Shown one piece after another: positions 32,865-39,164 of a stretch of DNA of 39,164 nucleotides. The stretch lies in NCBI GenBank assembly GCA_045600065.1, contig JAZRXE010000065.1, forward strand, positions 1-39,164, written 5' to 3'. This DNA comes from RGIG2707 sp045600065 (lineage in GTDB: Bacteria; Bacillota; Clostridia; Peptostreptococcales; Anaerovoracaceae). Every line of letters starts with the position of its first letter. Position 1 is the first letter of the stretch. A model generated the notes under the pieces. The model did no database searches. It saw nothing but the letters and a program-made list of their open reading frames with translations, and was not told where the DNA came from. A program made the translations under genes and the position numbers.

Positions 32865-35800
32865 CTACAGCGCTTTTCTTTTACGAACTGCTGCTATAAG
32901 AGCTGCCGCGCTGATCACCAGCATTGCAGTCCAAAGACCGATATTGCTATGATCCCCTGTCTTGGGAATGAAGTATTCCTCGGGATCCTCTTCGCTGGAC
33001 AGCTCCTCATCCCCGGGCTTTACGCCTTCGGGCTTACCTCCTTCGGAGGTTCCCGGCACTTCTCCGGGCGCGGGGTCACCGCCGCCTATTCCGGTATCGG
33101 GTGTAAAGCTCCAGCTTCCGGTGATCACGGTATCTTCAGTGATCACAAAGTCATCCTTGTCCCAGGGGGTGAATGTCCACTTTCCGGGCACCTTTTCTCC
33201 GGTCTTGGGGTCGATCGCATAATCCTGTTCGCTGACAGGATCATCAGCAACGATCACCTTGTCATCCTTGCTGTAGGTGGCATCTGAGGGCTTTGAAGCA
33301 TCCTCGGGAATTCCCCAGATATCGTCAGGCTTTGGCTCATAGCTCACCTTATAGGTTTCGGGGTCACCGCCGCCTATTCCGGTATCGGGTGTAAAGCTCC
33401 AGCTTCCGGTGATCGTAGTGTTCTCGGTGATCTTGAAATCATCCTTGTCCCAAGGGGTGAATGTCCACTTTCCGGGCACCTTTTCTCCGGTCTTGGGATC
33501 GATCGCATAATCCTGATCGCTGGTCAGATCGTCCTTTACGATAACCTTATCTCCTTGTTCGTAATCCTTATCATCCCTGGGAGCCTTGCTGCCCTCGGGT
33601 ATTCCCCATTCGTCATCGGGCACGGCCTTGTACCTTACTCTGTAGGTCTCAGCGCCGTCATCGGGATCGGGCACAAATTTCCAGGAGCCGCTGATAACGG
33701 TATCCTCGGTGATAATAAAGTCATCCTTGTCCCAGGAGCCGAACACCCAGGTACCCATCACCAGGCTTCCGGTATCGGGATCCTTGGCATAACCGTGGAC
33801 AGGCACCAGGTCATCCTTGACAGTTACGGCATCTCCGGTAAAATATGCTTCGTCTCCGGGCACGCTGCTGTCATCGGGGCTGCCCCAATGGGGATCGGGA
33901 GTGACCTTGTATTCCACTTTTACGGCATTGGGCGTAAAGGTCCAGGAGCCGGTAACAACGGTATCCTCCTTGATCTCGAAGCTTCCGCTCTTGTCCCAGG
34001 GTGTAAAGGTCCAGGCACCGGGGATATCATTGCCGTACGGATCCTTTGCGGTGGTAACAGTCGTACTGAGATTACCCTCGACTGTTACACTGTCTCCGTA
34101 GGGGATATCTGTTACGGCAGCGGGAGTGGTGCTTCCTGCCGGTACACCCCAGTTTTCATCCGGCTTAACTACATAAGTCAGATCCACAGGAAGTGGCTCG
34201 AAGTTCCAGATGCCGCTGACGGTGGTATCCTCAGTGATGTTGAAATTGCTGTGATCCCAGGGACCGAAGGTCCATGTTCCGGGAACATCCTTGCCTGTCG
34301 AATCGTCATGAGCGGTCTGCTGAGTAGTCTTCCGATCGTCTGCGATGGTAACAGGGGTATTATATTCAAGCGCTCCGCCTGTGGGAGTTGTACTGTCTGC
34401 GGGCATGCCCCAGTCTTCATCAGGCTTGACCACATAAACCAGATTTACGGGATCAGGCTTAAATATCCAGGCACCTTCGATGACGGTATTTTCGGTGATT
34501 ACGAAATCATCCCTATTCCAGGGGGTAAAGGTCCATGTTCCGGGAACATCCTTGCCCTGGTCGTCCTTGGCAGACGTCTCTAAGGTGCTCAGATCGTCCT
34601 TAACGGTAACAGCCGCTCCGGAAGAATACTCGGTCGGATCAACGGGAGTCCTGCTCCCTTCGGGAACACCCCATATCGGGTCTTCTTCCACAACATATTC
34701 TACCGTATAATAAGGTTCGTGATAAGCAGTGAAGGTCAGATCCTCCATGGCAACGACATTCTTGATCTGCTCTGCAGTCAAATGAGTTCCCGCCGGCAGG
34801 ATATCTGATGAGCCGGAAAGCCTGACAGCTTTATCGCAGATCCAGTAATTCAGCTTATAGCCATCATCGGGTGTCGTGGAGGATCCTCTTGGATTGCCGC
34901 CTTCAAATGCGCCCTCGGTGGTTATACCGCTTACCGTTCCGTAGGAATCGCTCTTATAATCGATCTTTATCTTCTTTGCCAGGAATTCCAGTCCTGCACC
35001 GGCTCCCGCAGCATAGCCGTATACAACATTGACTCCGGTGGAGATGCCTTCGACCTTGTTGTAAACGGTAAGTATCTTGGTGGGATCCTCGTTCGAGGAA
35101 ACCGTCCTGTGTTTGTCACCATCAGTAGTTGATTCGATCTTATGCTCAGAATAAATACTGCCCTCTGCGGAATTGTACATATTTTTCACATAGGCAGTGT
35201 CCTTTGGCCAGTTATCTGTAGAGCGTATGAACATATTCCCGGTTTCGATCTTCTTTCCTTCGGAGCTGATCTTGAAACTCTGGGCTGCGTCTATGTCGGA
35301 AAACGCAATGTACAGATAGGGGAAGTCCGGAGCATCCTTCGTCCCCTTTTTGTAAAGCTTGACCTCGATCTCCGCAAAAATGGTGTCAGTGCCGTTTCTG
35401 TGATCGTCTAAAGTGGGTGCTTTCAGAACCTGAGTTGTGCCGATATAATCGTAAACACCTATGCACCCGTCAATGGCTCCGCCATGGGTAAAATACTGTG
35501 TATCTGCGGAAGCGTTATCACTTTTGTTCACGGCAAAGGCCAGGGCCCTTTCCGTGTTGGTACTGTAGGTACTTATGAGCCTGCAGTACATATCGTACTG
35601 GCCGTCGCCCACTGCCGGATAATACCAGACATAATCATTCACCCCGTAGGTCTTTTCACCGGGCTCGACAGCCAGATACATGACGGGATAAAAGACATCG
35701 CCGGATTTAAAAAGTCCGTCCGTCCATTTCGTGCCTTCGGGAAACTTAACATCCTTGTGATCCTTTGCAACAGGATAAAGGGATTCTACAAACTCCGCGC

Positions 35801-35957
35801 CCACATTTTCAGATGGCACATCACCGATAATATTGCTGCCGCCGTTATAGCTGATCGCCACACGATCCTTCACCGCACCGGCATACGAGACACCCGGTAT
35901 CAGCATCATCGACAGTGCCAGAACAAGGGCAAGAACGCGCCTGAATGCATTCTTCAT
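32865..35957 (-). CDS. Sortase-anchored surface protein with six SHIRT-like repeats
   Basis: This 1030-residue cell-surface protein has a signal peptide (about 1-26, ending SYA). A unique N-terminal region of about 320 residues follows, then a stretch near 345-410 (GTVSGITTEGAFEGGNPRGSS) like other Firmicutes adhesin repeats. Six repeats of about 91 residues span about 412-960, each with a DxxWGxPxxS start and WTFxxWDKDDFxITExTTITGSW end; the pattern matches SHIRT domains, which act as rigid rods. The C-terminus has sortase motif IPKTG at 997-1001, a hydrophobic segment and RKRKAL. A spacer rich in Gly, Pro and Glu precedes it. The gene is monocistronic; it probably displays the N-terminal domain away from the cell as an adhesin. 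Confidence 0.88.
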   Translation of the reverse strand: MKNAFRRVLALVLALSMMLIPGVSYAGAVKDRVAISYNGGSNIIGDVPSENVGAEFVESLYPVAKDHKDVKFPEGTKWTDGLFKSGDVFYPVMYLAVEPGEKTYGVNDYVWYYPAVGDGQYDMYCRLISTYSTNTERALAFAVNKSDNASADTQYFTHGGAIDGCIGVYDYIGTTQVLKAPTLDDHRNGTDTIFAEIEVKLYKKGTKDAPDFPYLYIAFSDIDAAQSFKISSEGKKIETGNMFIRSTDNWPKDTAYVKNMYNSAEGSIYSEHKIESTTDGDKHRTVSSNEDPTKILTVYNKVEGISTGVNVVYGYAAGAGAGLEFLAKKIKIDYKSDSYGTVSGITTEGAFEGGNPRGSSTTPDDGYKLNYWICDKAVRLSGSSDILPAGTHLTAEQIKNVVAMEDLTFTAYHEPYYTVEYVVEEDPIWGVPEGSRTPVDPTEYSSGAAVTVKDDLSTLETSAKDDQGKDVPGTWTFTPWNRDDFVITENTVIEGAWIFKPDPVNLVYVVKPDEDWGMPADSTTPTGGALEYNTPVTIADDRKTTQQTAHDDSTGKDVPGTWTFGPWDHSNFNITEDTTVSGIWNFEPLPVDLTYVVKPDENWGVPAGSTTPAAVTDIPYGDSVTVEGNLSTTVTTAKDPYGNDIPGAWTFTPWDKSGSFEIKEDTVVTGSWTFTPNAVKVEYKVTPDPHWGSPDDSSVPGDEAYFTGDAVTVKDDLVPVHGYAKDPDTGSLVMGTWVFGSWDKDDFIITEDTVISGSWKFVPDPDDGAETYRVRYKAVPDDEWGIPEGSKAPRDDKDYEQGDKVIVKDDLTSDQDYAIDPKTGEKVPGKWTFTPWDKDDFKITENTTITGSWSFTPDTGIGGGDPETYKVSYEPKPDDIWGIPEDASKPSDATYSKDDKVIVADDPVSEQDYAIDPKTGEKVPGKWTFTPWDKDDFVITEDTVITGSWSFTPDTGIGGGDPAPGEVPGTSEGGKPEGVKPGDEELSSEEDPEEYFIPKTGDHSNIGLWTAMLVISAAALIAAVRKRKAL
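33073..33523 (-). repeat. Two near-identical 288-bp DNA repeats in the surface protein gene
   Basis: The segments 33073-33235 and 33361-33523 are almost identical, spaced exactly 288 bases (96 codons). They encode the ends of repeats five and six including the GIGGGDP linker. The other repeats have diverged more, so this pair was duplicated or converted most recently. Confidence 0.8.
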
Positions 35958-36084
35958 AATACTTTATTCTCTCCTTATCATTAATTTTCAAAACAGCTGC
36001 CCGGGAAACGGCGCAGTTGTCTGTATGATCATTACTATTTATATTTTAACTTTTATTATAAAAAAAACAATAGAAAAAGACTGG

Positions 36085-36168
36085 GACACAAGGGGACGGT
36101 TCTTCTGGACACAAGGGGACGGTTCTTCTGTGTCCCCTTGGAACACAGAAGACCCGTCCCCTTGTGTC
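36085..36168. repeat. GGGGACGGTTCT repeat locus C with REPIN-like pair
   Basis: Copies at 36085-36107 and 36108-36134 lie head to tail; an inverted copy is at 36144-36168. The second and third pair around a nine-base spacer. The array directly touches the stop codon (36169-36171) of the cyclodeaminase-family gene. Confidence 0.9.
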
Positions 36169-37146
36169 CTACCACTGTATTCCTGCGCCCTGTACTACGG
36201 CTCTGTCGTATATCAGCTTGGCCGCAGCCAGATCCTGAGCGGCAACACCTACGGTCTCAAATACTATTATCTCATCGTCGCTCTGCCGGCCTGCTATGCT
36301 TCCGTTGACCAGCTCGCCAAGACTTCCGTTGATGTCCTGACGGCTTATGATACCCTTCGAAAGAGGTATGAGCAGATCTCCGGATTCGCTGAGCGCAGCG
36401 TCAGTAGAATCGCAATAGATGCGGTCTGCCCTGCGTATGAGCTCCGGATCCAGCTCATGCTTTCCCGGCTCATAGGTGCCTACTCCGCTGACCACAGCCC
36501 CGGGTTTTACCAGCATGCCGTCAAAAACGGGAGTCTCTGAGGTGGTCACTGCGACTATCATATCCGCGTCTGCAACGCACTCTGAAGAGTCGGAAGCAGC
36601 AGTCATGCGCCCCTTGAATCCCGGATGAGTCTTTATCATCCTTTCCGTAAAGGCCCTGCAATGCCCGGGATCGGGGCTGAAAATGCTGATCTCTTCTAAT
36701 TCTCTTACTGCCAGCATGGCATCCAGCTGACAGGCTGCCTGGCCGCCGGTTCCTATCAGTGCGCCCTTTTTGCAATGCTTTTTTGCCAGCAGATCAAAGG
36801 CAGCGCCTGTGGCGGCTCCGGTACGAAGCTGGGTAATATAATTGCCGTCCATCATGGCAAGCATGCTGCCGGTGTGCACATCCATGTACACCACCCTCGC
36901 GTCTATGGTGGCCATTCCCCTGGCCGAGTTGCCGGGGAACACATTGAGGACCTTAACAGCTGCAGCCGCCATATCCCCGGAATAGGAAGGCATGGTCAGG
37001 AAAGAGCCCTCCGGGCTGCCTATCACAGTGCGCAGCGGCGTGTCAATGAGCCCCGCCTCCAGCATGCCGAAGGCCCGGCTCACCGCCGCTATCATATCCT
37101 TCATATCGATGATCTTGCTTATATCGTCCTTGGAAAGCAGAAGCAT
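36169..37146 (-). CDS. Ornithine cyclodeaminase/mu-crystallin family protein
   Basis: This 325-residue NAD(P)-binding protein belongs to the ornithine cyclodeaminase/mu-crystallin family, which includes ornithine cyclodeaminase, alanine dehydrogenases and ketimine reductases. K65 in AVKVLNVFPGN and R108 in QLRTGAATG are active-site type residues. The nucleotide loop is GTGGQA at 132-137. The start at 37146 has GGAGG five or six bases upstream; an upstream open stretch of 23 codons is leader. It is monocistronic. The exact reaction cannot be told. Confidence 0.88.
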   Translation of the reverse strand: MLLLSKDDISKIIDMKDMIAAVSRAFGMLEAGLIDTPLRTVIGSPEGSFLTMPSYSGDMAAAAVKVLNVFPGNSARGMATIDARVVYMDVHTGSMLAMMDGNYITQLRTGAATGAAFDLLAKKHCKKGALIGTGGQAACQLDAMLAVRELEEISIFSPDPGHCRAFTERMIKTHPGFKGRMTAASDSSECVADADMIVAVTTSETPVFDGMLVKPGAVVSGVGTYEPGKHELDPELIRRADRIYCDSTDAALSESGDLLIPLSKGIISRQDINGSLGELVNGSIAGRQSDDEIIVFETVGVAAQDLAAAKLIYDRAVVQGAGIQW

Positions 37147-37249
37147 TTTGTCCCTCCGTTGATTTATACATAAATATTTGATTAAAAATGATTGATAGTA
37201 TTTACTTGTTTGCAATAGCGATCCAAATAGCTATGTTATCTCCGAACAA

Positions 37250-38146
37250 TCACTCCGCATATGGTACCCGGAAATAGTCCAAATATTTCTTGAACTTGTC
37301 CTGCGCGGACAGACAGGTATCGCGCAAGTAGCCGCGCTCGTTCTGCCACTCCTTCAAGCCGCGATAGTAGAACATCTTGATGTCATCCTCGACGATGAAC
37401 GGCACGATGTTGTTCCTAAGGCACTCTTTGAAGAGAATCAGGCGTCCGACTCTGCCATTCCCGTCCTGGAACGGATGGATGCGCTCAAAACGGAAATGGA
37501 AGTCCAGCAGATCCTCAAAGGTTTTACTCTCGATGGCGTTGTATTCGGCAAGCAGCTTCTTCATCTCCGCACTGACATCTTCCGGTGCAGTTGTATCCAT
37601 GCCGCCGACCTCGTTGGGCAGTTTCTTGTAATCTCCGACCGCGAACCAATCGAGCCGTGAATCGGATGTTCCGTTTTTCAGAACGGCGTGCAGCTGCTTG
37701 ATGAATGCCGCACTCAGTATGTGACTTGCGTTGTCGATGACCATATCAATGCACTTGAAATGGTTGGCGGTCTCGACCACATCATCCACTTTAACAGTCC
37801 CGTCGGACATACCAATGGTGTTCGTCTCGAAGATGGAGCGTGTCTGATCGTGGGTGAGGCAACTGCCCTCAATGTGGTTAGTGTTGTAAGTAAAATCAAT
37901 CTGAATCTTATGATAGATGCCGCCGTGAAGTTTCGCCGTTTTCTCGGCTTTCAGCACCTCAAGAAGCGTCTTTGGTGCATCGGTTTTCTTGTTAATGCGG
38001 CCGGGTTTTTCCGCTATTTCGGGGATGTTCCATGTCTTGCCGGACAGGAACGCGCCGTTAATCTTTCCTTCGGCACAGTAACCGCGCACGCTGCGTTCGG
38101 AAACACCCCATTTTTGTGCCGCTTCTGCGACTGAAATATATTCCAT
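37250..38146 (-). CDS. Fic domain protein with N-terminal helix-turn-helix
   Basis: This 298-residue protein carries a full Fic motif HPFQDGNGRVGR at 224-235; such enzymes usually transfer AMP from ATP to target proteins. The inhibitory helix motif T89-x3-E93-G94 (TNHIEG) is present before the Fic core, which keeps class II Fic enzymes off. The first 50 residues (YISVAEAAQKWGVSERSVRGYCAEGKINGA) form a helix-turn-helix of the MerR/excisionase type, so it may bind DNA and regulate its own gene. The start has AAGGTGAGC. It lies at the edge of a region of different codon use beside an AAA ATPase. Confidence 0.9.
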   Translation of the reverse strand: MEYISVAEAAQKWGVSERSVRGYCAEGKINGAFLSGKTWNIPEIAEKPGRINKKTDAPKTLLEVLKAEKTAKLHGGIYHKIQIDFTYNTNHIEGSCLTHDQTRSIFETNTIGMSDGTVKVDDVVETANHFKCIDMVIDNASHILSAAFIKQLHAVLKNGTSDSRLDWFAVGDYKKLPNEVGGMDTTAPEDVSAEMKKLLAEYNAIESKTFEDLLDFHFRFERIHPFQDGNGRVGRLILFKECLRNNIVPFIVEDDIKMFYYRGLKEWQNERGYLRDTCLSAQDKFKKYLDYFRVPYAE

Positions 38147-38186
38147 AGCTCACCTTACTTTCTATTCGATAATAGCATAGCACATC

Positions 38187-38238
38187 ATCGGCAAAATATA
38201 AAGATGTATCGATTGATGAATACGCGAATTTTGCCGAT
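38187..38238 (-). promoter_or_regulatory. Spaced 11-bp inverted repeat upstream of fic
   Basis: ATCGGCAAAAT (38187-38197) and its exact complement ATTTTGCCGAT (38228-38238) are separated by 30 bases. The proximal arm holds TTGCCG, which could be the -35 of the fic promoter on the minus strand. This could be an operator for the HTH of the Fic protein. Confidence 0.45.
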
Positions 38239-38346
38239 AACGGTAAACGCTCCTTGTTAATATTTCAATCAGATCGTTACTTTGCTTGTCAAAGGTTTGA
38301 AATTCTTATTTTTGATTCGTGATCCTGAATCTGCGCAGAAAGCTGA

Positions 38347-38496
38347 CGGAAATGCCTGGGCATCCGTCAACGGGGAGTCCACCCTCGCAGCTTCATCACC
38401 GGCTTCCGCCTCGGTGCACAGTTCGCATTTGATACCTTCGTCACATCGAAAGCTCCCTACGCGGACTACCTGAAAGACGAGATAAAACTTCGTTGA
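38347..38496 (+). pseudogene. 3' remnant of a DUF6809-like gene
   Basis: A frame without a start codon reads ...HPRSFITGFRLGAQFAFDTFVTSKAPYADYLKDEIKLR and stops at TGA 38494-38496; it is closed upstream by TGA 38344. The SFITGFRLGAQ end resembles, from memory, the C-terminus of small clostridial mobile-element proteins. No ribosome site or intact N-terminus can be found in the three frames. It is best read as a remnant left by deletion. Confidence 0.35.
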
Positions 38497-38608
38497 ATGA
38501 CGGGCTTTCAGCCCTTATTGAAACAACTATCCAGCTTTGTCACTACGGCAGGGCCGGATTCTGAAGCATTAATTATTGAAAAGTTGCCAATAATATTTGC
38601 GAAACACA

Positions 38609-38637
38609 TTGAAAAGTCATAAGTGAGGTGCCATAAT
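38609..38637 (+). promoter_or_regulatory. Promoter of the AAA ATPase gene
   Basis: TTGAAA (38609-38614), 17 bases, and CATAAT (38632-38637) make a near-consensus promoter. Transcription would start near 38644 with GGAGG at 38656-38660. Confidence 0.65.
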
Positions 38638-38666
38638 ACGATTGAAAAATAGCATGGAGGTGCCGT

Positions 38667-39164
38667 ATGCTATATAGAAAGATCGAATCGTTAATTGAAG
38701 AACACTTGAAATCCCGCTCGCCGAAGATCCTTTTGGTAGACGGAGCGCGCCAGGTCGGCAAAACATATATTATCCGGCATGTTGGAGATAAACTGTTTTC
38801 AAACTTTATCGAAATCAATATGGTAGAGGATTCGCTCGGCGCAAGACTGTTTGCAGAAACTAAATCGGTAGAGGATTTCTATTTGCAGGTCAGCATGCTC
38901 CACGGTGATAAAATGAAGGAGAAGGAAAACACTTTGATCTTCATTGATGAGATTCAGGCGTATCCGCACTTGCTGACGCTGCTGAAATTTTTGTCACAGG
39001 ACGATAAATTCACCTATATTGCCAGCGGATCTCTTCTTGGCGTTACTCTGTCCGAAACCACGTCTATTCCGATGGGAAGTATCCGCAAGGTCAGAATGTT
39101 CCCGCTTGATTTTGAAGAATTCCTATATGCCAATGGCATGAATGAGCTTGTGATTTCGTCCATG
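38667..39164 (+). CDS. AAA family ATPase, DUF4143 type, 5' part
   Basis: The gene runs off the right edge after 166 codons. The visible part is the AAA_14-type ATPase domain: Walker A GARQVGKTYII at 26-36, Walker B LIFIDEIQAYP at about 91-101, sensor-like FTYIASGSLLG and the MFPLDFEEFLYANG block near 145-158. Proteins of this kind usually have a C-terminal DUF4143 nuclease-like domain, which lies outside the window. The ATG at 38667 has GGAGG six bases upstream and a good promoter. The function of the family is unknown; it is common in strain-variable regions. Confidence 0.85.
   Translation, partial: MLYRKIESLIEEHLKSRSPKILLVDGARQVGKTYIIRHVGDKLFSNFIEINMVEDSLGARLFAETKSVEDFYLQVSMLHGDKMKEKENTLIFIDEIQAYPHLLTLLKFLSQDDKFTYIASGSLLGVTLSETTSIPMGSIRKVRMFPLDFEEFLYANGMNELVISSM

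Larger units (their letters stand above)
38147..38666. other. 520-base region between the Fic and ATPase genes
   Basis: It contains an 11-bp inverted repeat (38187-38238), a 50-codon remnant of an unknown gene (38347-38496) and the ATPase promoter (38609-38637). No intact gene was recognised. Confidence 0.6.

Noticed and set aside
38282..38473. 63-codon frame near the right end
   Set aside because: No ribosome site; the overlapping frame 38347-38496 has a more protein-like C-terminus and is treated as a remnant.

Overview
The window looks like a chromosomal segment of a Gram-positive anaerobe of the class Clostridia (Lachnospiraceae or a relative). The reasons are the AGGAGG-type ribosome sites on nearly every gene, an AddA-type recombination helicase, a sortase-anchored (IPKTG) surface protein, a lipobox solute-binding protein, a YdbC/PC4-like protein, a TraX-family protein and a GtrA protein. 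No rRNA, tRNA, CRISPR array, phage or intact insertion sequence was seen. The species cannot be named from the sequence alone.

Layout. 0-1.6 kb: the 3' end of alanine dehydrogenase, a TraX-family membrane protein and a small YdbC-like ssDNA-binding protein. 1.7-6.6 kb (minus): addA and a translationally coupled amidohydrolase. 6.6-11.2 kb (plus): gpmI followed by a compact NAD salvage set: a nicotinamidase-like hydrolase, a NadE-NMN adenylyltransferase fusion, and pncB. A strong terminator follows. 11.5-16.7 kb (plus): an envelope-type operon of GtrA, an FAD oxidoreductase and two tandem paralogous polytopic membrane proteins. The first paralog is broken by a one-base shift in a run of seven C. 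17.0-18.4 kb: an M20 metallopeptidase. 18.6-28.1 kb (minus): an eight-gene run made of an AfuABC/FbpABC-type ABC transporter, a ROK-like actin-fold protein, a D-lyxose/mannose-type isomerase, a PfkB kinase, an acyltransferase with a zinc ribbon, and a D-2-hydroxyacid dehydrogenase. 28.3-29.8 kb: pyruvate kinase with an unusual insertion. 30.0-32.6 kb: a PepF-type oligoendopeptidase and a PNPOx-like flavoprotein. 32.9-36.0 kb: a 1030-residue surface protein with six SHIRT-like repeats. 36.2-37.1 kb: an ornithine cyclodeaminase-family protein. 37.2-39.2 kb: a region of different character with a DNA-binding Fic protein, a gene remnant and a truncated AAA/DUF4143-type ATPase.

Most notable points. 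(1) One operon can turn nicotinamide into NAD by the deamidating route, and its last two steps are fused in one polypeptide. (2) A family of about 23-27 bp repeats with the core GGGGACGGTTCT occurs at three places between 29.9 and 36.2 kb, always beside gene 3' ends. Two of the places contain REPIN-like inverted pairs. (3) The ABC transporter that automatic annotation would call ferric-iron sits in an operon of sugar enzymes, so a sugar or sugar-phosphate substrate is more likely. (4) The C7 frameshift may be a phase-variable site, a recent pseudogene or an assembly error. (5) An 11-bp inverted repeat lies upstream of the Fic gene and may be its operator.
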